From Phorcus lineatus (lineage: Eukaryota > Mollusca > Gastropoda > Trochida > Trochidae): a stretch of DNA of 64,000 nucleotides. The position numbers and the translations under genes are program-made. The notes below the pieces were generated by a model. The model worked only from the letters and a program-made list of their open reading frames with translations, searched no databases and was not told the origin of the DNA. Where the stretch lies: contig OV121085.1 in NCBI GenBank assembly GCA_921293015.1, positions 22,767,911 through 22,831,910 on the forward strand. Reading direction: 5' to 3'. Shown here piece after piece: positions 14,001 through 26,000 of this stretch (its first letter is position 1; each line of letters begins with the position of its first letter).

Positions 14001-17000
14001 CGCTATAACGGTAGCGAGGCGAGTGCTGGAAAATTCAGCCACGGGGGCAAAACTGGTCAAAATAATATTCAGCAACGTAAGAGTTAATAATCCTTATCAG
14101 GTAAATGTCTACAAACAATAATTCAGCTTTCTAGGACTATTTTTTAGAAGAGGAGGTGAACCCATAATTTGGATTATTACAAATTATTATCTGTAATGGT
14201 ATAACTTGTAAGAATCAATAGAGCCAAAAATTGAGAAAATATACCCTTTAATTCGACTACAAGGAGATATTTTATACCCCTATTTGGATAACCGCCTAGT
14301 CAGACTGGCGAAAGCTGACAAAATCATTGAAGAATGACTCGAAGGCACACCCAGTGTGTGACGTGTTAGTGGTCAGCATAAACTAGGATTTTCTCTGTAT
14401 TTTTAATTCAACAGCTAAATAGAGGCAATAGCATGTGAAAGAATTCATAAATACGATATATTACTGCTTTAAGATTTCACATTTCATTCTCAGTTGTCAT
14501 ACCTGGCGCAAGCGTCAGGAACATCCTATATATATAATCCTAAAGAATTTTGGTGACCATTACTCATGATAAACTTTTCAAATGATTGTCATCGTTGGTA
14601 GAAATGCAAGAGCCAAATCTCCTCCTCTTATTTTATTAGTAGAATATATATATTCTACAAGTTCATTGGTTCAAATGATTGGATGTCGTGTCAATACACA
14701 AATTTCAGTCGAATGCCAAGAATTATGCCATTATGACAGGATGTTTGACATAAAACCAGCTTGACGGGAGCGAGGCGTGAAAAACCAATAGGTCTAATAA
14801 GAGACCATTAAATTAAGAATTGAACTTAAATGCGATTGTTTAACATTATAGGCACCTGCTTGTCATAAAATAGGAGTTCTTGGCTCTGTAGCTCAACAGG
14901 TATTGTATTATTTATCATATGAAAGGTTGAGAAATAAGATTTTTATCTCATCTGGCCTATAAAGCCATTGGTTTGTCATCAGCGTTGTCTGTATACTTTT
15001 CACTTTGTTTACTGCCCAATCTTCTGCGCCTCCTGAGCGGACATTTATGAGGAGGTACCTTACACCTAAAGGATCCAAGTTTGTGTCCACCCTCAAAGCT
15101 GCTTCTGATTATTCTCCACAATAAACAGTGTTTCCGCTGGCATTTTTGACAGCCGGTCATCATGTCCGACGGCTTTGATATATACCGGACATTAACATTT
15201 TTTACCGGTCAGATAAATGTAGCTAATAAATGTTTCATTTGCTGATTTTTTGCTAGTAATAATATTACCTGCGTCATCTTCTGATTTTCTCTTTCGTTCG
15301 TTTAATTTACTGTTTTTGCCACCAAAGTAGGAAGAAAGATTCGTCTGCTTTTTCATTGTCGAAAAACGTGTTTACATTCGTAAATGATCGGAATAAGTCG
15401 ATAATTTCCGTATACATTTCACGCATACATTGAAACTGAGGTCAATAAATTCAGCTGCAGTTATTCGAATGATTATGTCATGCGCACTTCGTTGCGTTCT
15501 ATTTCAAGCTACAGAAGCGAGTGGGATTTCCAGACAAATATGACCGGGGTATCGCATCACTAGATGTTACGAGTGTTTTTTTCAAATAAAGGTTTATGAA
15601 ATTAGTTTGACAGCTTGTTATTTAATCGGACATCATGTCCGACAGGTTTTTTAAATACCGGACAATCATATTTTTTATCGGACTATGACCGGTATTTACT
15701 GGACAACGGAAACACTGCAATAAAGTTGTGCTAGGAATCTCAAATTTGAAAATATCTTCTTTGTAGCATGGAGACAAGGCGTGAAAAGTTCATTGTCATA
15801 TCCCATGTAAGAATCTCAATACCTGTTTGGTCCATGTGATATAACTCTTTAGCCGAATGATTAATGTTTATACCCCTCCATGGCAAAAGCATGCCATGCA
15901 AAAAATGTGGAGAGTAAGTGTCTCCATCTTGTTACATAAAACCTAACACTGGACTATAGCCCTACGTCACCCATGACGGAATGTTATAACTAATATTGTT
16001 CTACCCCTGAAATAGAGATGACGCTTGGTTGCAAGTTTGGATTATTTAACCAAAACCAAATCCAGTTGCCTTAGGAAGGTAAGAGTTTGAGAGTCACATT
16101 TTTGTTCAATGGAGACTAAAGTTTGTAGATTTCGATGCATCTAGGTTCCTACATCTTTAGTGAAGGAGAATATCCTGATGCATCTAGGTTCCTACAGCTT
16201 TAGTGGGGGAGAATGTCCTGATGCATCTAGGTTCCTACAGATTTAGAGAGGGAGAATGTCCTGATGCACCTAGGTTCTTACAGATTTAGAGAGGGAGAAT
16301 GTCCTGATGCACCTAGGTTCTTACAGATTTAGAGAGGGAGAATATCCTGATGCATCTAGGTTCTTACAGATTTAGAGAGGGGTAATATCCTGATGCACCT
16401 AGGTTCCTACAGCTTTAGTGGGGGAGAATATCCTGATGCACCTAGGTTCTTACAGATTTAGAGAGGGAGAATATCCTGATGCACCTAGGTTCCTACAGCT
16501 TTAGTGGGGGAGAATATCCTGATGCACCTAGGTTCTTACAGATTTAGAGAGGGAGAATGTCCTGATGCACCTAGGTTCTTACAGATTTAGAGAGGGAGAA
16601 TATCCTGATGCATCTAGGTTCTTACAGATTTAGAGAGGGATAATATCCTGATGCACCTAGGTTCTTACTGATTTAGAGAGGGAGAATGTCCTGATGCACC
16701 TAGGTTCTTACAGATTTAGAGAGGGAGAATATCCTGATGCACCTAGGTTCTTACAGATTTAGAGAGGGAGAATATCCTGATGCATCTAGGTTCCTACAGC
16801 TTTAGTGAAGGAGAATGTCCTGATGTATCTAGGTTCTTACAGATTTAGAGAGGGATAATATCCTGATGCACCTAGGTTCTTACAGCTTTAGTGAAGGAGA
16901 ATATCCTGATGCATCTAGGTTCTTACAGATTTAGAGAGGGAGAATGTCCTGATGCACCTAGGTTCTTACAGATTTAGAGAGGGATAATATCCTGATGCAT

Positions 17001-20000
17001 CTAGGTTCCTACAGCTTTAGTGAAGGAGACTATCCTGATGCACCTAGGTTCTTACAGATTTAGAGAGGGAGAATATCCTGATGCACCTAGGTTCTTACAG
17101 ATTTAGAGAGGGAGAATATCCTGATGCACCTAGGTTCTTACAGATTTAGAGAGGGAGAATGTCCTAATGCACCTAGGTTCTTACAGATTTAGAGAGGGAT
17201 AATATCCTGATGCACCTAGGTTCTTACAGCTTTAGTGAAGGAGAATATCCTGATGCACCTAGGTTCTTACAGATTTAGAGAGGGAGAATATCCTGATGCA
17301 CCTAGGTTCTTACAGATTTAGAGAGGGAGAATATCCTGATGCATCTAGGTTCTTACAGATTTAGAGAGGGAGAATGTCCTGATGCACCTAGGTTCTTACA
17401 GATTTAGAGAGGGATAATATCCTGATGCACCTAGGTTCTTACAGCTTTAGTTAAGGAGAATATCCTGATGCACCTAGGTTCTTACAGATTTAGAGAGGGA
17501 GAATGTCCTGATGCACCTAGGTTCTTACAGATTTAGAGAGGGATAATATCCTGATGCATCTAGGTTCCTACAGCTTTAGTGAAGGAGAATATCCTGATGC
17601 ACCTAGGTTCTTACAGATTTAGAGAGGGAGAATGTCCTGATGCACCTAGGTTCTTACAGATTTAGAGAGGGATAATATCCTGATGCATCTAGGTTCCTAC
17701 AGCTTTAGTGAAGGAGAATGTCCTGATGCACCTAGGTTCCTACAGATTTAGAGAGGGAGAATATCCTGATGCATCTAGGTTCCTACAGCTTTAGTGAAGG
17801 AGAATATCCTGATGCATCTAGGTTCTTACAGATTTAGAGAGGGAGAATGTCCTGATGCACCTAGGTTCTTACAGATTTAGAGAGGGAGAATATCCTGATG
17901 CACCTAGGTTCTTACAGCTTTAGTGAAGGAGAATATCCTGATGCACCTAGGTTCTTACAGATTTAGAGAGGGAGAATGTCCTGATGCACCTAGGTTCTTA
18001 CAGATTTAGAGAGGGAGAATGTCCTGATGCATCTAGGTTCCTACAGCTTTAGTGAAGGAGAATGTCCTGATGCACCTAGGTTCCTACAGATTTAGAGAGG
18101 GAGAATATCCTGATGCACCTAGGTTCTTACAGCTTTAGTGAAGGAGAATATCCTGATGCACTTAGGTTCTTACAGATTTAGAGAGGGAGAATATCCTGAT
18201 GCACCTAGGTTCTTACAGATTTAGAGAGGGAGAATGTCCTGATGCATCTAGGTTCCTACAGCTTTAGTGAAGGAGAATGTCCTAATGTATCTAGGTTCTT
18301 ACAGATTTAGAGAGGGATAATATCCTGATGCACCTAGGTTCTTACAGCTTTAGTGAAGGAGAATATCCTGATGCACCTAGGTTCTTACAGATTTAGAGAG
18401 GGAGAATGTCCTGATGCACCTAGGTTCTTACAGATTTAGAGAGGGATAATATCCTGATGCATCTAGGTTCCTACAGCTTTAGTGAAGGAGAATATCCTGA
18501 TGCATCTAGGTTCTTACAGATTTAGAGAGGGAGAATATCCTGATGCACCTAGGTTCTTACAGATTTAGAGAGGGAGAATATCCTGATGCATCTAGGTTCC
18601 TACAGCTTTAGTGAAGGAGAATGTCCTGATGCATCTAGGTTCTTACAGATTTAGAGAGGGATAATATCCTGATGCACCTAGGTTCTTACAGCTTTAGTGA
18701 AGGAGAATATCCTGATGCACCTAGGTTCCTACAGCTTTAGTGAAGGAGAATATCCTGATGCATCTAGGTTCCTAAATCTTTAGTGGGGGAGAATATCCTG
18801 ATGCATCTAGGGTCTTACAGCTTTCGTGAAGGAGAATATCCTGATGCACCTAGGTTCTTACAGCTTTAGTGAAGAATATCCTGATGCACCTAGGTTCCTA
18901 CAGCTTTAGTGAAGGAGAATATCCTGATGCATCTAGGTTCCTACAGCTTTAGTGGGGGAGAATGTCCTGATGCACCTAGGTTCTTACAGATTTAGAGAGG
19001 GAGAATATCCTGATGCACCTAGGTTCCTACAGCTTTAGTGAAGGAGAATATCCTGATGCACCTAGGTTCTTACAGATTTAGAGAGGGAGAATATCCTGAT
19101 GCATCTAGGTTCCTACAGCTTTAGTGAAGGAGAATATCCTGATGCACCTAGGTTCTTACAGATTAGAGAGGGAGAATATCCTGATGCACCTAGGTTCTTA
19201 CAGATTTAGAGAGGGAGAATGTCCTGATGCACCTAGGTTCTTACAGATTTAGAGAGGGAGAATATCCTGATGCATCTAGGTTCTTACAGATTTAGAGAGG
19301 GATAATATCCTGATGCACCTAGGTTCTTACAGATTTAGAGAGGGAGAATGTCCTGATGCACCTAGGTTCTTACAGATTTAGAGAGGGAGAATATCCTGAT
19401 GCACCTAGGTTCTTACAGATTTAGAGAGGGAGAATATCCTGCTGCATCTAGGTTCCTACAGCTTTAGTGAAGGAGAATGTCCTGATGTATCTAGGTTCTT
19501 ACAGATTTATAGAGGGATAATATCCTGATGCACCTAGGTTCTTACAGATTTAGAGAGGGAGAATATCCTGATGCACCTAGGTTCTTACAGATTTAGAGAG
19601 GGAGAATGTCCTGATGCACCTAGGTTCTTACAGCTTTAGTGAAGGAGAATGTCCTGATGCACCTAGGTTCCTACAGCTTTAGTGAAGGAGAATATCCTGA
19701 TGCACCTAGGTTCCTACAGCTTTAGTGGGGGAGAATGTCCTGATGCACCTAGGTTCCTACAGATTTAGTGAGGAAGAATATCCTGATGCACCAAGGTTTG
19801 ATGCAACTAGGTTCTTCCTACAGTTTCAAGGCTGATATCATGAGACGTTCAGTTAAGTAACTTACCTGAGCAAAATAGCACTTGACAAGGGAGCCCAGAA
19901 ATTCTGCCTGATGAAGATGAATTCGAGCTTTTGCAGCTAATTCTGGAGATGTGAAGTTAATTCGTACTCTTCGGAAGCTCTTCAGGTATTGAAAAGTCAC

Positions 20001-23000
20001 TCTTGGGTCAAAGTGAATGAAAAGATTCTCAAACTGATCCTGAAATCATAAAAGGTTCACTGCATTGTATTGAACAATTACCAGGCCCGAGTGGTTATGA
20101 ACTAAAATCTCGCAAGTTTTTTGGCAATTTTTGGATTACGCTCACATGGAACAATCCTACAATGTTTTAAACCACACATCTCATTCTGTTTGTGGTATTA
20201 ATTAAGGCAACTTAATAATGTGTCACAGCATAAAGAGACCAAGAAGGTATTTACAATACAAACTTGACCAGTTCACCAAAAGAAAACAGATGACATGATT
20301 TCTAACGTAAAATATTAATAAACTATTTCCTATAAAAATTATTGAACAACTAAATGTCACAAAGGTGACCATGTCCCCAAACGCAATTAATAAATGAGCT
20401 AAAATGATTGACACACAGAGTTTCTACAGAGTAAAGAGTTTTTCATGTTTGATTTAATTGTTATTATCCTTAAAGAGGCGACTAAATGCATAATTTTGAT
20501 TATTACAAATTATTATATGTATTAGCTCCACTTATAAGAATCAATAGAGCCAAAAGATGAGAAAATATACGCTTTAATTCGACTATTAGACCTTTTATAT
20601 CCCTGTTTTGGATAACCGCATAATGACACTGGCAAACACTTAGACAAAATCATCGAAGCAGGTCTCGAAGCAACGTCCAGTGTGTGACGTGCTAGTCGTC
20701 AACAGCAAAATAGAGGCAATAGCATGACCGAAAGATTTCCTAAATACGGTATGTAACTGCTTCATGATATTAACTTTCCTTCTCAGTCGTCAAATCCATT
20801 TTGATTGGACTGTGACAATCCTTTGACGCGGTTTTCTTGGGGTTTACATCGAAAAAGTTAAGAACTTTGTCAGTGAGAGATCCATTACTATGGGATATAA
20901 CGTAGTGTTATATCATATATTTATCTATATGAAGTTCTAAATTGTCTGGAAAAATGAAAGTTTTAGTAATAAATGGGAGACAATGTAAATAAATTGTTTA
21001 ATGTTTACTGTAGAAAAAATTATTTTCTTTTCACTTTCATGACAACTTAGTACTTAGTGGATAATTTGTTTGTATATAACTAACATATATTATATTGTTA
21101 CTTAGTATAACATCTAACACCGTGTTGCAATATCTCTGTCTTTGGTTTCAACAATCAACGACATGAAAACATACCTGTCGCAAGCGTTAGAAACATCCTA
21201 TGTAATCCTAAAGAATGTTAATACCCGATATTAACGATATACTTTTTTAAATGAGTGTCATCGTCGGTAGAAGTGCATGAGCCAAAGCTTCTTCTCTTAA
21301 TCTATTGGTTGAATATATATTCTACATGTTCATTGGTTCATAATGACTGGTTGCCGTGACAATAAACTAAGTAGCATTCGAATGCCAAGAGTTACGCCAT
21401 TATGACAGGACACATATTCCGATTGGCGGGTCCAAGGCGTGAAAATTCAAAAGGTATAATTAGAAACCATTAAATCAAGAATTGAAATTAAACTCGATAG
21501 GATTACATAACGGCCACCTAGGTGTCATATAAGAATAAGACTACCAGTAGTTAAACCGTTCTGATTGTTGTGACAACATTTGGCATTAATTGGAATTAAT
21601 GTACACATGCTATGGGATAGTGCGCATAGCATCGTATTAAAACACTGTAATGAAAGCCGACAGTGACAATCACTTCAGATATGATATAGGTCGCTGTTTC
21701 TTTGTGCACCCCTTTAAACGCAAGCTCCAAACACTGTGGGCTTGATATATATCATGCTCGGTTGATGCATGGAGCTTTGTAACCGGAAATTGAAGTTATT
21801 GGAGGGAGGGTATAGTAACAGCATGTAAACAATGAGGACTTGCGATTTCCCGACAGTTTATTATTGTATCCTCTATGAAGATGAGATGACAGCTTTTTTA
21901 AAATTTAATTGTACAATTAATGACTTAATGCTTAATGAGAACTTTGCCAAAAAAAAAGTTTGCCGACTGTTAGATGAGTATCAAATATATACTATTATAC
22001 TTTGCCATCTCAGAAACAATGCGACAACTTATTTTCATTTTGTTTAATTGAATTATCCTAAACTTTTGCATCTCATATAACACCGTTTCTATTCAACTTC
22101 TCATTGGTCCACGTCACAAATGCTAGTCACTCACATTCAGGTCAAGTTATCGATCGATATTTGCCAGCTAACACGTGTTGCGTGTTGAATATTACCGGTA
22201 CATAAATAATTTATATATATTTTTTTTAACTTTCCATTCATATTTTTCTCAATATATTCATTATAAAACAACAATAAGACAAAGGTATATTTATTTCAAA
22301 CTTTTATTATTTAAATGACATCGATGATTATGCACTGTCTTCGATGTAAACATTGTCTCCCTGGACTCGCTCGGCTTGATGAACCGGGCTGGATACTTAC
22401 CTGGCCTCAGGAATTTTTGGTCTGAAACATAGACTTAGGGTATAGGCCGACCCCCCTCTTTGACCCCCCGATTTCTGGTATCAAATTCTCGGCTTATACC
22501 CGGTCATATACGGTAGTTAAACCGTTCTGATTGTTGTGACAACATTTGGCATTAATTGGAATTAATGTACACATGCTATGGGATAGTGCGCATAGCATCG
22601 TATTAAAACACTGTCTTTCGCTTGGAACAATACAAATAATTAGAAATATATTAAACATCAATTTATCGGAGGTTGGAGTTGTTTGGATGATTTTAAATAT
22701 GTTTGTTAAGACTGTGAGATATCCTGTTGTTTTTTCATTAAGGAGGTTATACTTCCGCCAACTAGCACGTCACGAGGCAGGCCACGCTTCAGTAATCACG
22801 GGCCAGTTCAGTTCTGTTCACTGGTGATAATTAGCTGGTGATTCGAAAAAGCCGTATTAAAGTTGCTTATCGGCCGATTACGAAAATTAAAATTCAAGTT
22901 ACTGGCAAATTAGAATTTTATGAATCACGAAAGTTGCCATGGGTCATTTCTGTCGATCTTTAATAGTAACAGCCTAAACTCAGGGACTTGGCTTTGTGAT

Positions 23001-26000
23001 CATTAAAAGACTAAATGTTAAGTTTAAATGTGACCACAAGATTGCAAAATATGCTGTCTTATTCTTAAAATATTTAACTAATAAGTTGTAGAAAACATAT
23101 TCCACATCAGTGTTACCAAAATACATGAAGTAAATGCTGTAGACAAGTAAACCTCCGCCCCAAAAATAACAAAACATATACAGAATGTAGAGAATTTAGC
23201 AAATTCAAGGGTTGAAGGGTTTAGATGCTCTTCACTGTATCACCCCTGAGTCTATCAGGAAAATCTGAACTGAAATTAACAGCCCTTTACTAGTCAGCCA
23301 AAAGAACTGCTATTTTAACTAATCTGTAAGCCTCTTAAAAGATGCGTTAAAACACGTTAGTTAGCCTAGCGTTGAGGAAAGTGGCTAGGAATTCCAGCTC
23401 TGAGCAGGAACACTTGTGTATTTGCAGCCAATCAGTAGGGTTTCCTTTCAGATTTCAAATTTAAGTATCCGAGCATGTGCTGTTTTGAACTAGACGTCAC
23501 CAAACACTATCTTCCATCTTCTTGAACAAGCCGTTTCATTGGGACGTTGGATCATAACAAGATCTAAGGATAAATATATCCCTGAAGAAACTTCCAGGGG
23601 TGATTTGTGAAGAGCGTTGGAACAATAAGGCCTGGATGACTGAGAAACACACTGGCATGGATCCTCGGTAACTTGTGAAGTAGGAATAAATAGGGGTTCT
23701 GGATCAGCTGCGAGTAAAAGGTATTTTGTCGTTATCGTTAACAGAGAAAGAAAAAGATATTTTTTGTGTTATGGATAATGAAAAATACACTTTGGTCTAC
23801 GTTGGTCCAGAACCCCTATTCATACCTGCCCTGGGTAGAGTATACCGGTAGATCCTTTTTCAGATGCTCATTTACACAAGACTTTGACCTCTTCAGCATA
23901 ACAACACCTGATTGTGGTGGAGACAAATCATGTACTGAGCTGGCTTGCAACGCAATTTTTTACTTATCCTCGGTATTATCAACTAATGATGTAAGTAAAT
24001 GATGGGCAGGGATTGAGATAGGTAGGGGCCGGGGGCTATTTTGCACATTGGATGAAACTATGGCCCATGGAAATTAGAAATGTTACCATTGCTACAAAGG
24101 AGAATGCCCCATTAAAAATTCTGAAAATGAGTAAAATCTCTTAAAATGGCTAATTGTCAAAGGTGACTTTCCCAATCCCTGAACGGGAGAATAGCATCTC
24201 TCAAATTTTTTAAATCAAACACTTTGAACTGATGGGCTGTCAACTAGAAGTTTATCTTGGAAGAAGGGATCATGCCTGTAAAACGGCGTAAATATTGAGA
24301 CATCAATACTAGTCTTTGAGGGCCCAGTTGATAGCAACTAGCAAAGTGATGTGGCATACATGTATACATCACCACAATGACCATTCCTGATATAGTAAAT
24401 ATATGTAATTTCATGAACCAGACAATTATTAAAGAGCCACTCCGTGAGTTGTTGGAGTCATATACGCCAAACTTACTCAATGGTGTCATTTGATCGCGAA
24501 GTATCGACTGTTACCAAAAAGACGCATTTTACAGCTTATTGCTTTTTTTTACAGTGACAATATGAAGGTAGAAAGTCGCAATTATGATCGAAAACCGGAC
24601 AGTGGCGCGCGTCAAATAGTCAAACGTAATTTTGGAGACTTTTCTAAAACAGCCAGGAGGGCAGTTAGGAGTTGATAGTGTTTGTTTGGTTATATAACTA
24701 GTATCCATGTATATTGGACGTGATATCTACACCTATGTGTAATTATAAGGCTGTTTTTAGATTTTCTTGGAAAACCAATATTTTTGTCATATATATATAT
24801 ATGTCTTTCGAACATGAAAAGTTAGGATGTTTTGATTTTATATCACCACATATGACATTTAGGTTCGTATAAAGAGTGGCTCTTTAAATAACAAAACTTT
24901 ATATTATACAAACTTTTATCTAAATTTCTTTGCATTTTTTTCAGACTGTTCCCTCAAGAATACTTCTTTATTGACAGTCAGGTATATCTCCCCTACCTAT
25001 ACCTACATACCCGGTAACCAATATTTGGCCAAGGGGATACATTTTTAACATGATTTTTTTTAAGTGTAATTTTATTTCATTTCAACATTGATAATTGGGG
25101 AGTTGCAATGTAAACATTTACAGAGACTTTAATCAATCAATAGAAATTGAAAGGAACTCATCGTTGAAAAATTATAGAATATAGAATGGCATGCAATATT
25201 TGATTGAAAATTATGGTATTTTAATTTTTGTCTTGTTATAGGATTAATGTTACTTATGAATGAGGTAACCCCCTTTCTTCCCTAGTTACAGTATGAGAAT
25301 ATAATATTTGTTAAATTTGTATTTTGATATTTACCCCATGGTAGTAGTTAAAATGTGATAAATATGACAAACTGATATTTGTTCCAATGTGTCAGAAATA
25401 AAATCAATCATGATTGTTCACAGGGTTTTTATGGGACTCAACTTTCCTGAGTATTTGAGGCAGAAAATGTCAGGAGGACCCCCCAAAAAATAATAATGTG
25501 GGTCCTCTGTGACTCAGTATTAATCTGATACAAATATCTAATCTTTCAATGAAAACCCATGTCAAGATGGTATTAAAACATCACCAATTAACAATCCCAT
25601 TATAGGCAATGCTTTATCAACCTTATAATCAAGTATGAAACTTCTTTAATTTTATTAAGGACTCCTGAAATAGTCGCCAGGACTCTCAGATTTCATTGAC
25701 TATGTAAAATCCTGTTGTTCATAATTAAAAAATGGACAAATGTTCCTAACTTTTTGTCTAGAATATAAATCTAATTCTTGCTAATACAAAGTAAATGATG
25801 TAATGAGAGAACAGTTCAGTTATTTCTCAAATAATTTCTTATATGAATTTATGATTAAGATTAGGTAAAACTACAACCGTAGCTCATGAATAGTAAAAGT
25901 GCATTGATAATGTTCCAATTTCAACTTCTTTAGAATTATTCTGAGTAAGGATGGGTATCGCCCCTCATTTCCGCATTGCAATATTTTACAAAGCAGAAAA

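Larger units (their letters stand above)
5401..19865 (-). other. RCAN: RCAN intron 2 (14.5 kb), repeat-filled
   Basis: GT-AG intron bounded by donor GTAAGTTACT at 19865 and acceptor CTTCATTAG at 5401. It contains, from low to high coordinate, a ~185-bp repeat family, a 60-bp retroposon, two inverted 2.4-kb TTAA elements, an interspersed repeat copy, a hAT-like MITE and the 43-bp minisatellite. I see no conserved coding exon inside it. Confidence 0.85.

Noticed and set aside
16134-19830. CRISPR-like array
   Set aside because: Units are contiguous tandem copies with no unique spacers, in a eukaryotic intron; the same holds for the other arrays.
21547-22614. LTR retrotransposon
   Set aside because: Direct repeats are present but there is no TG..CA, primer-binding site, polypurine tract or gag/pol sequence.
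23766-24002. 78-codon frame ending near a GTAAGT donor (DCGGDKSCTELACN)
   Set aside because: No homology, no acceptor and no neighbouring exon; part of it overlaps a small inverted repeat.
24490-24675. 61-codon basic frame
   Set aside because: Lies within a TTAA MITE; probably chance.
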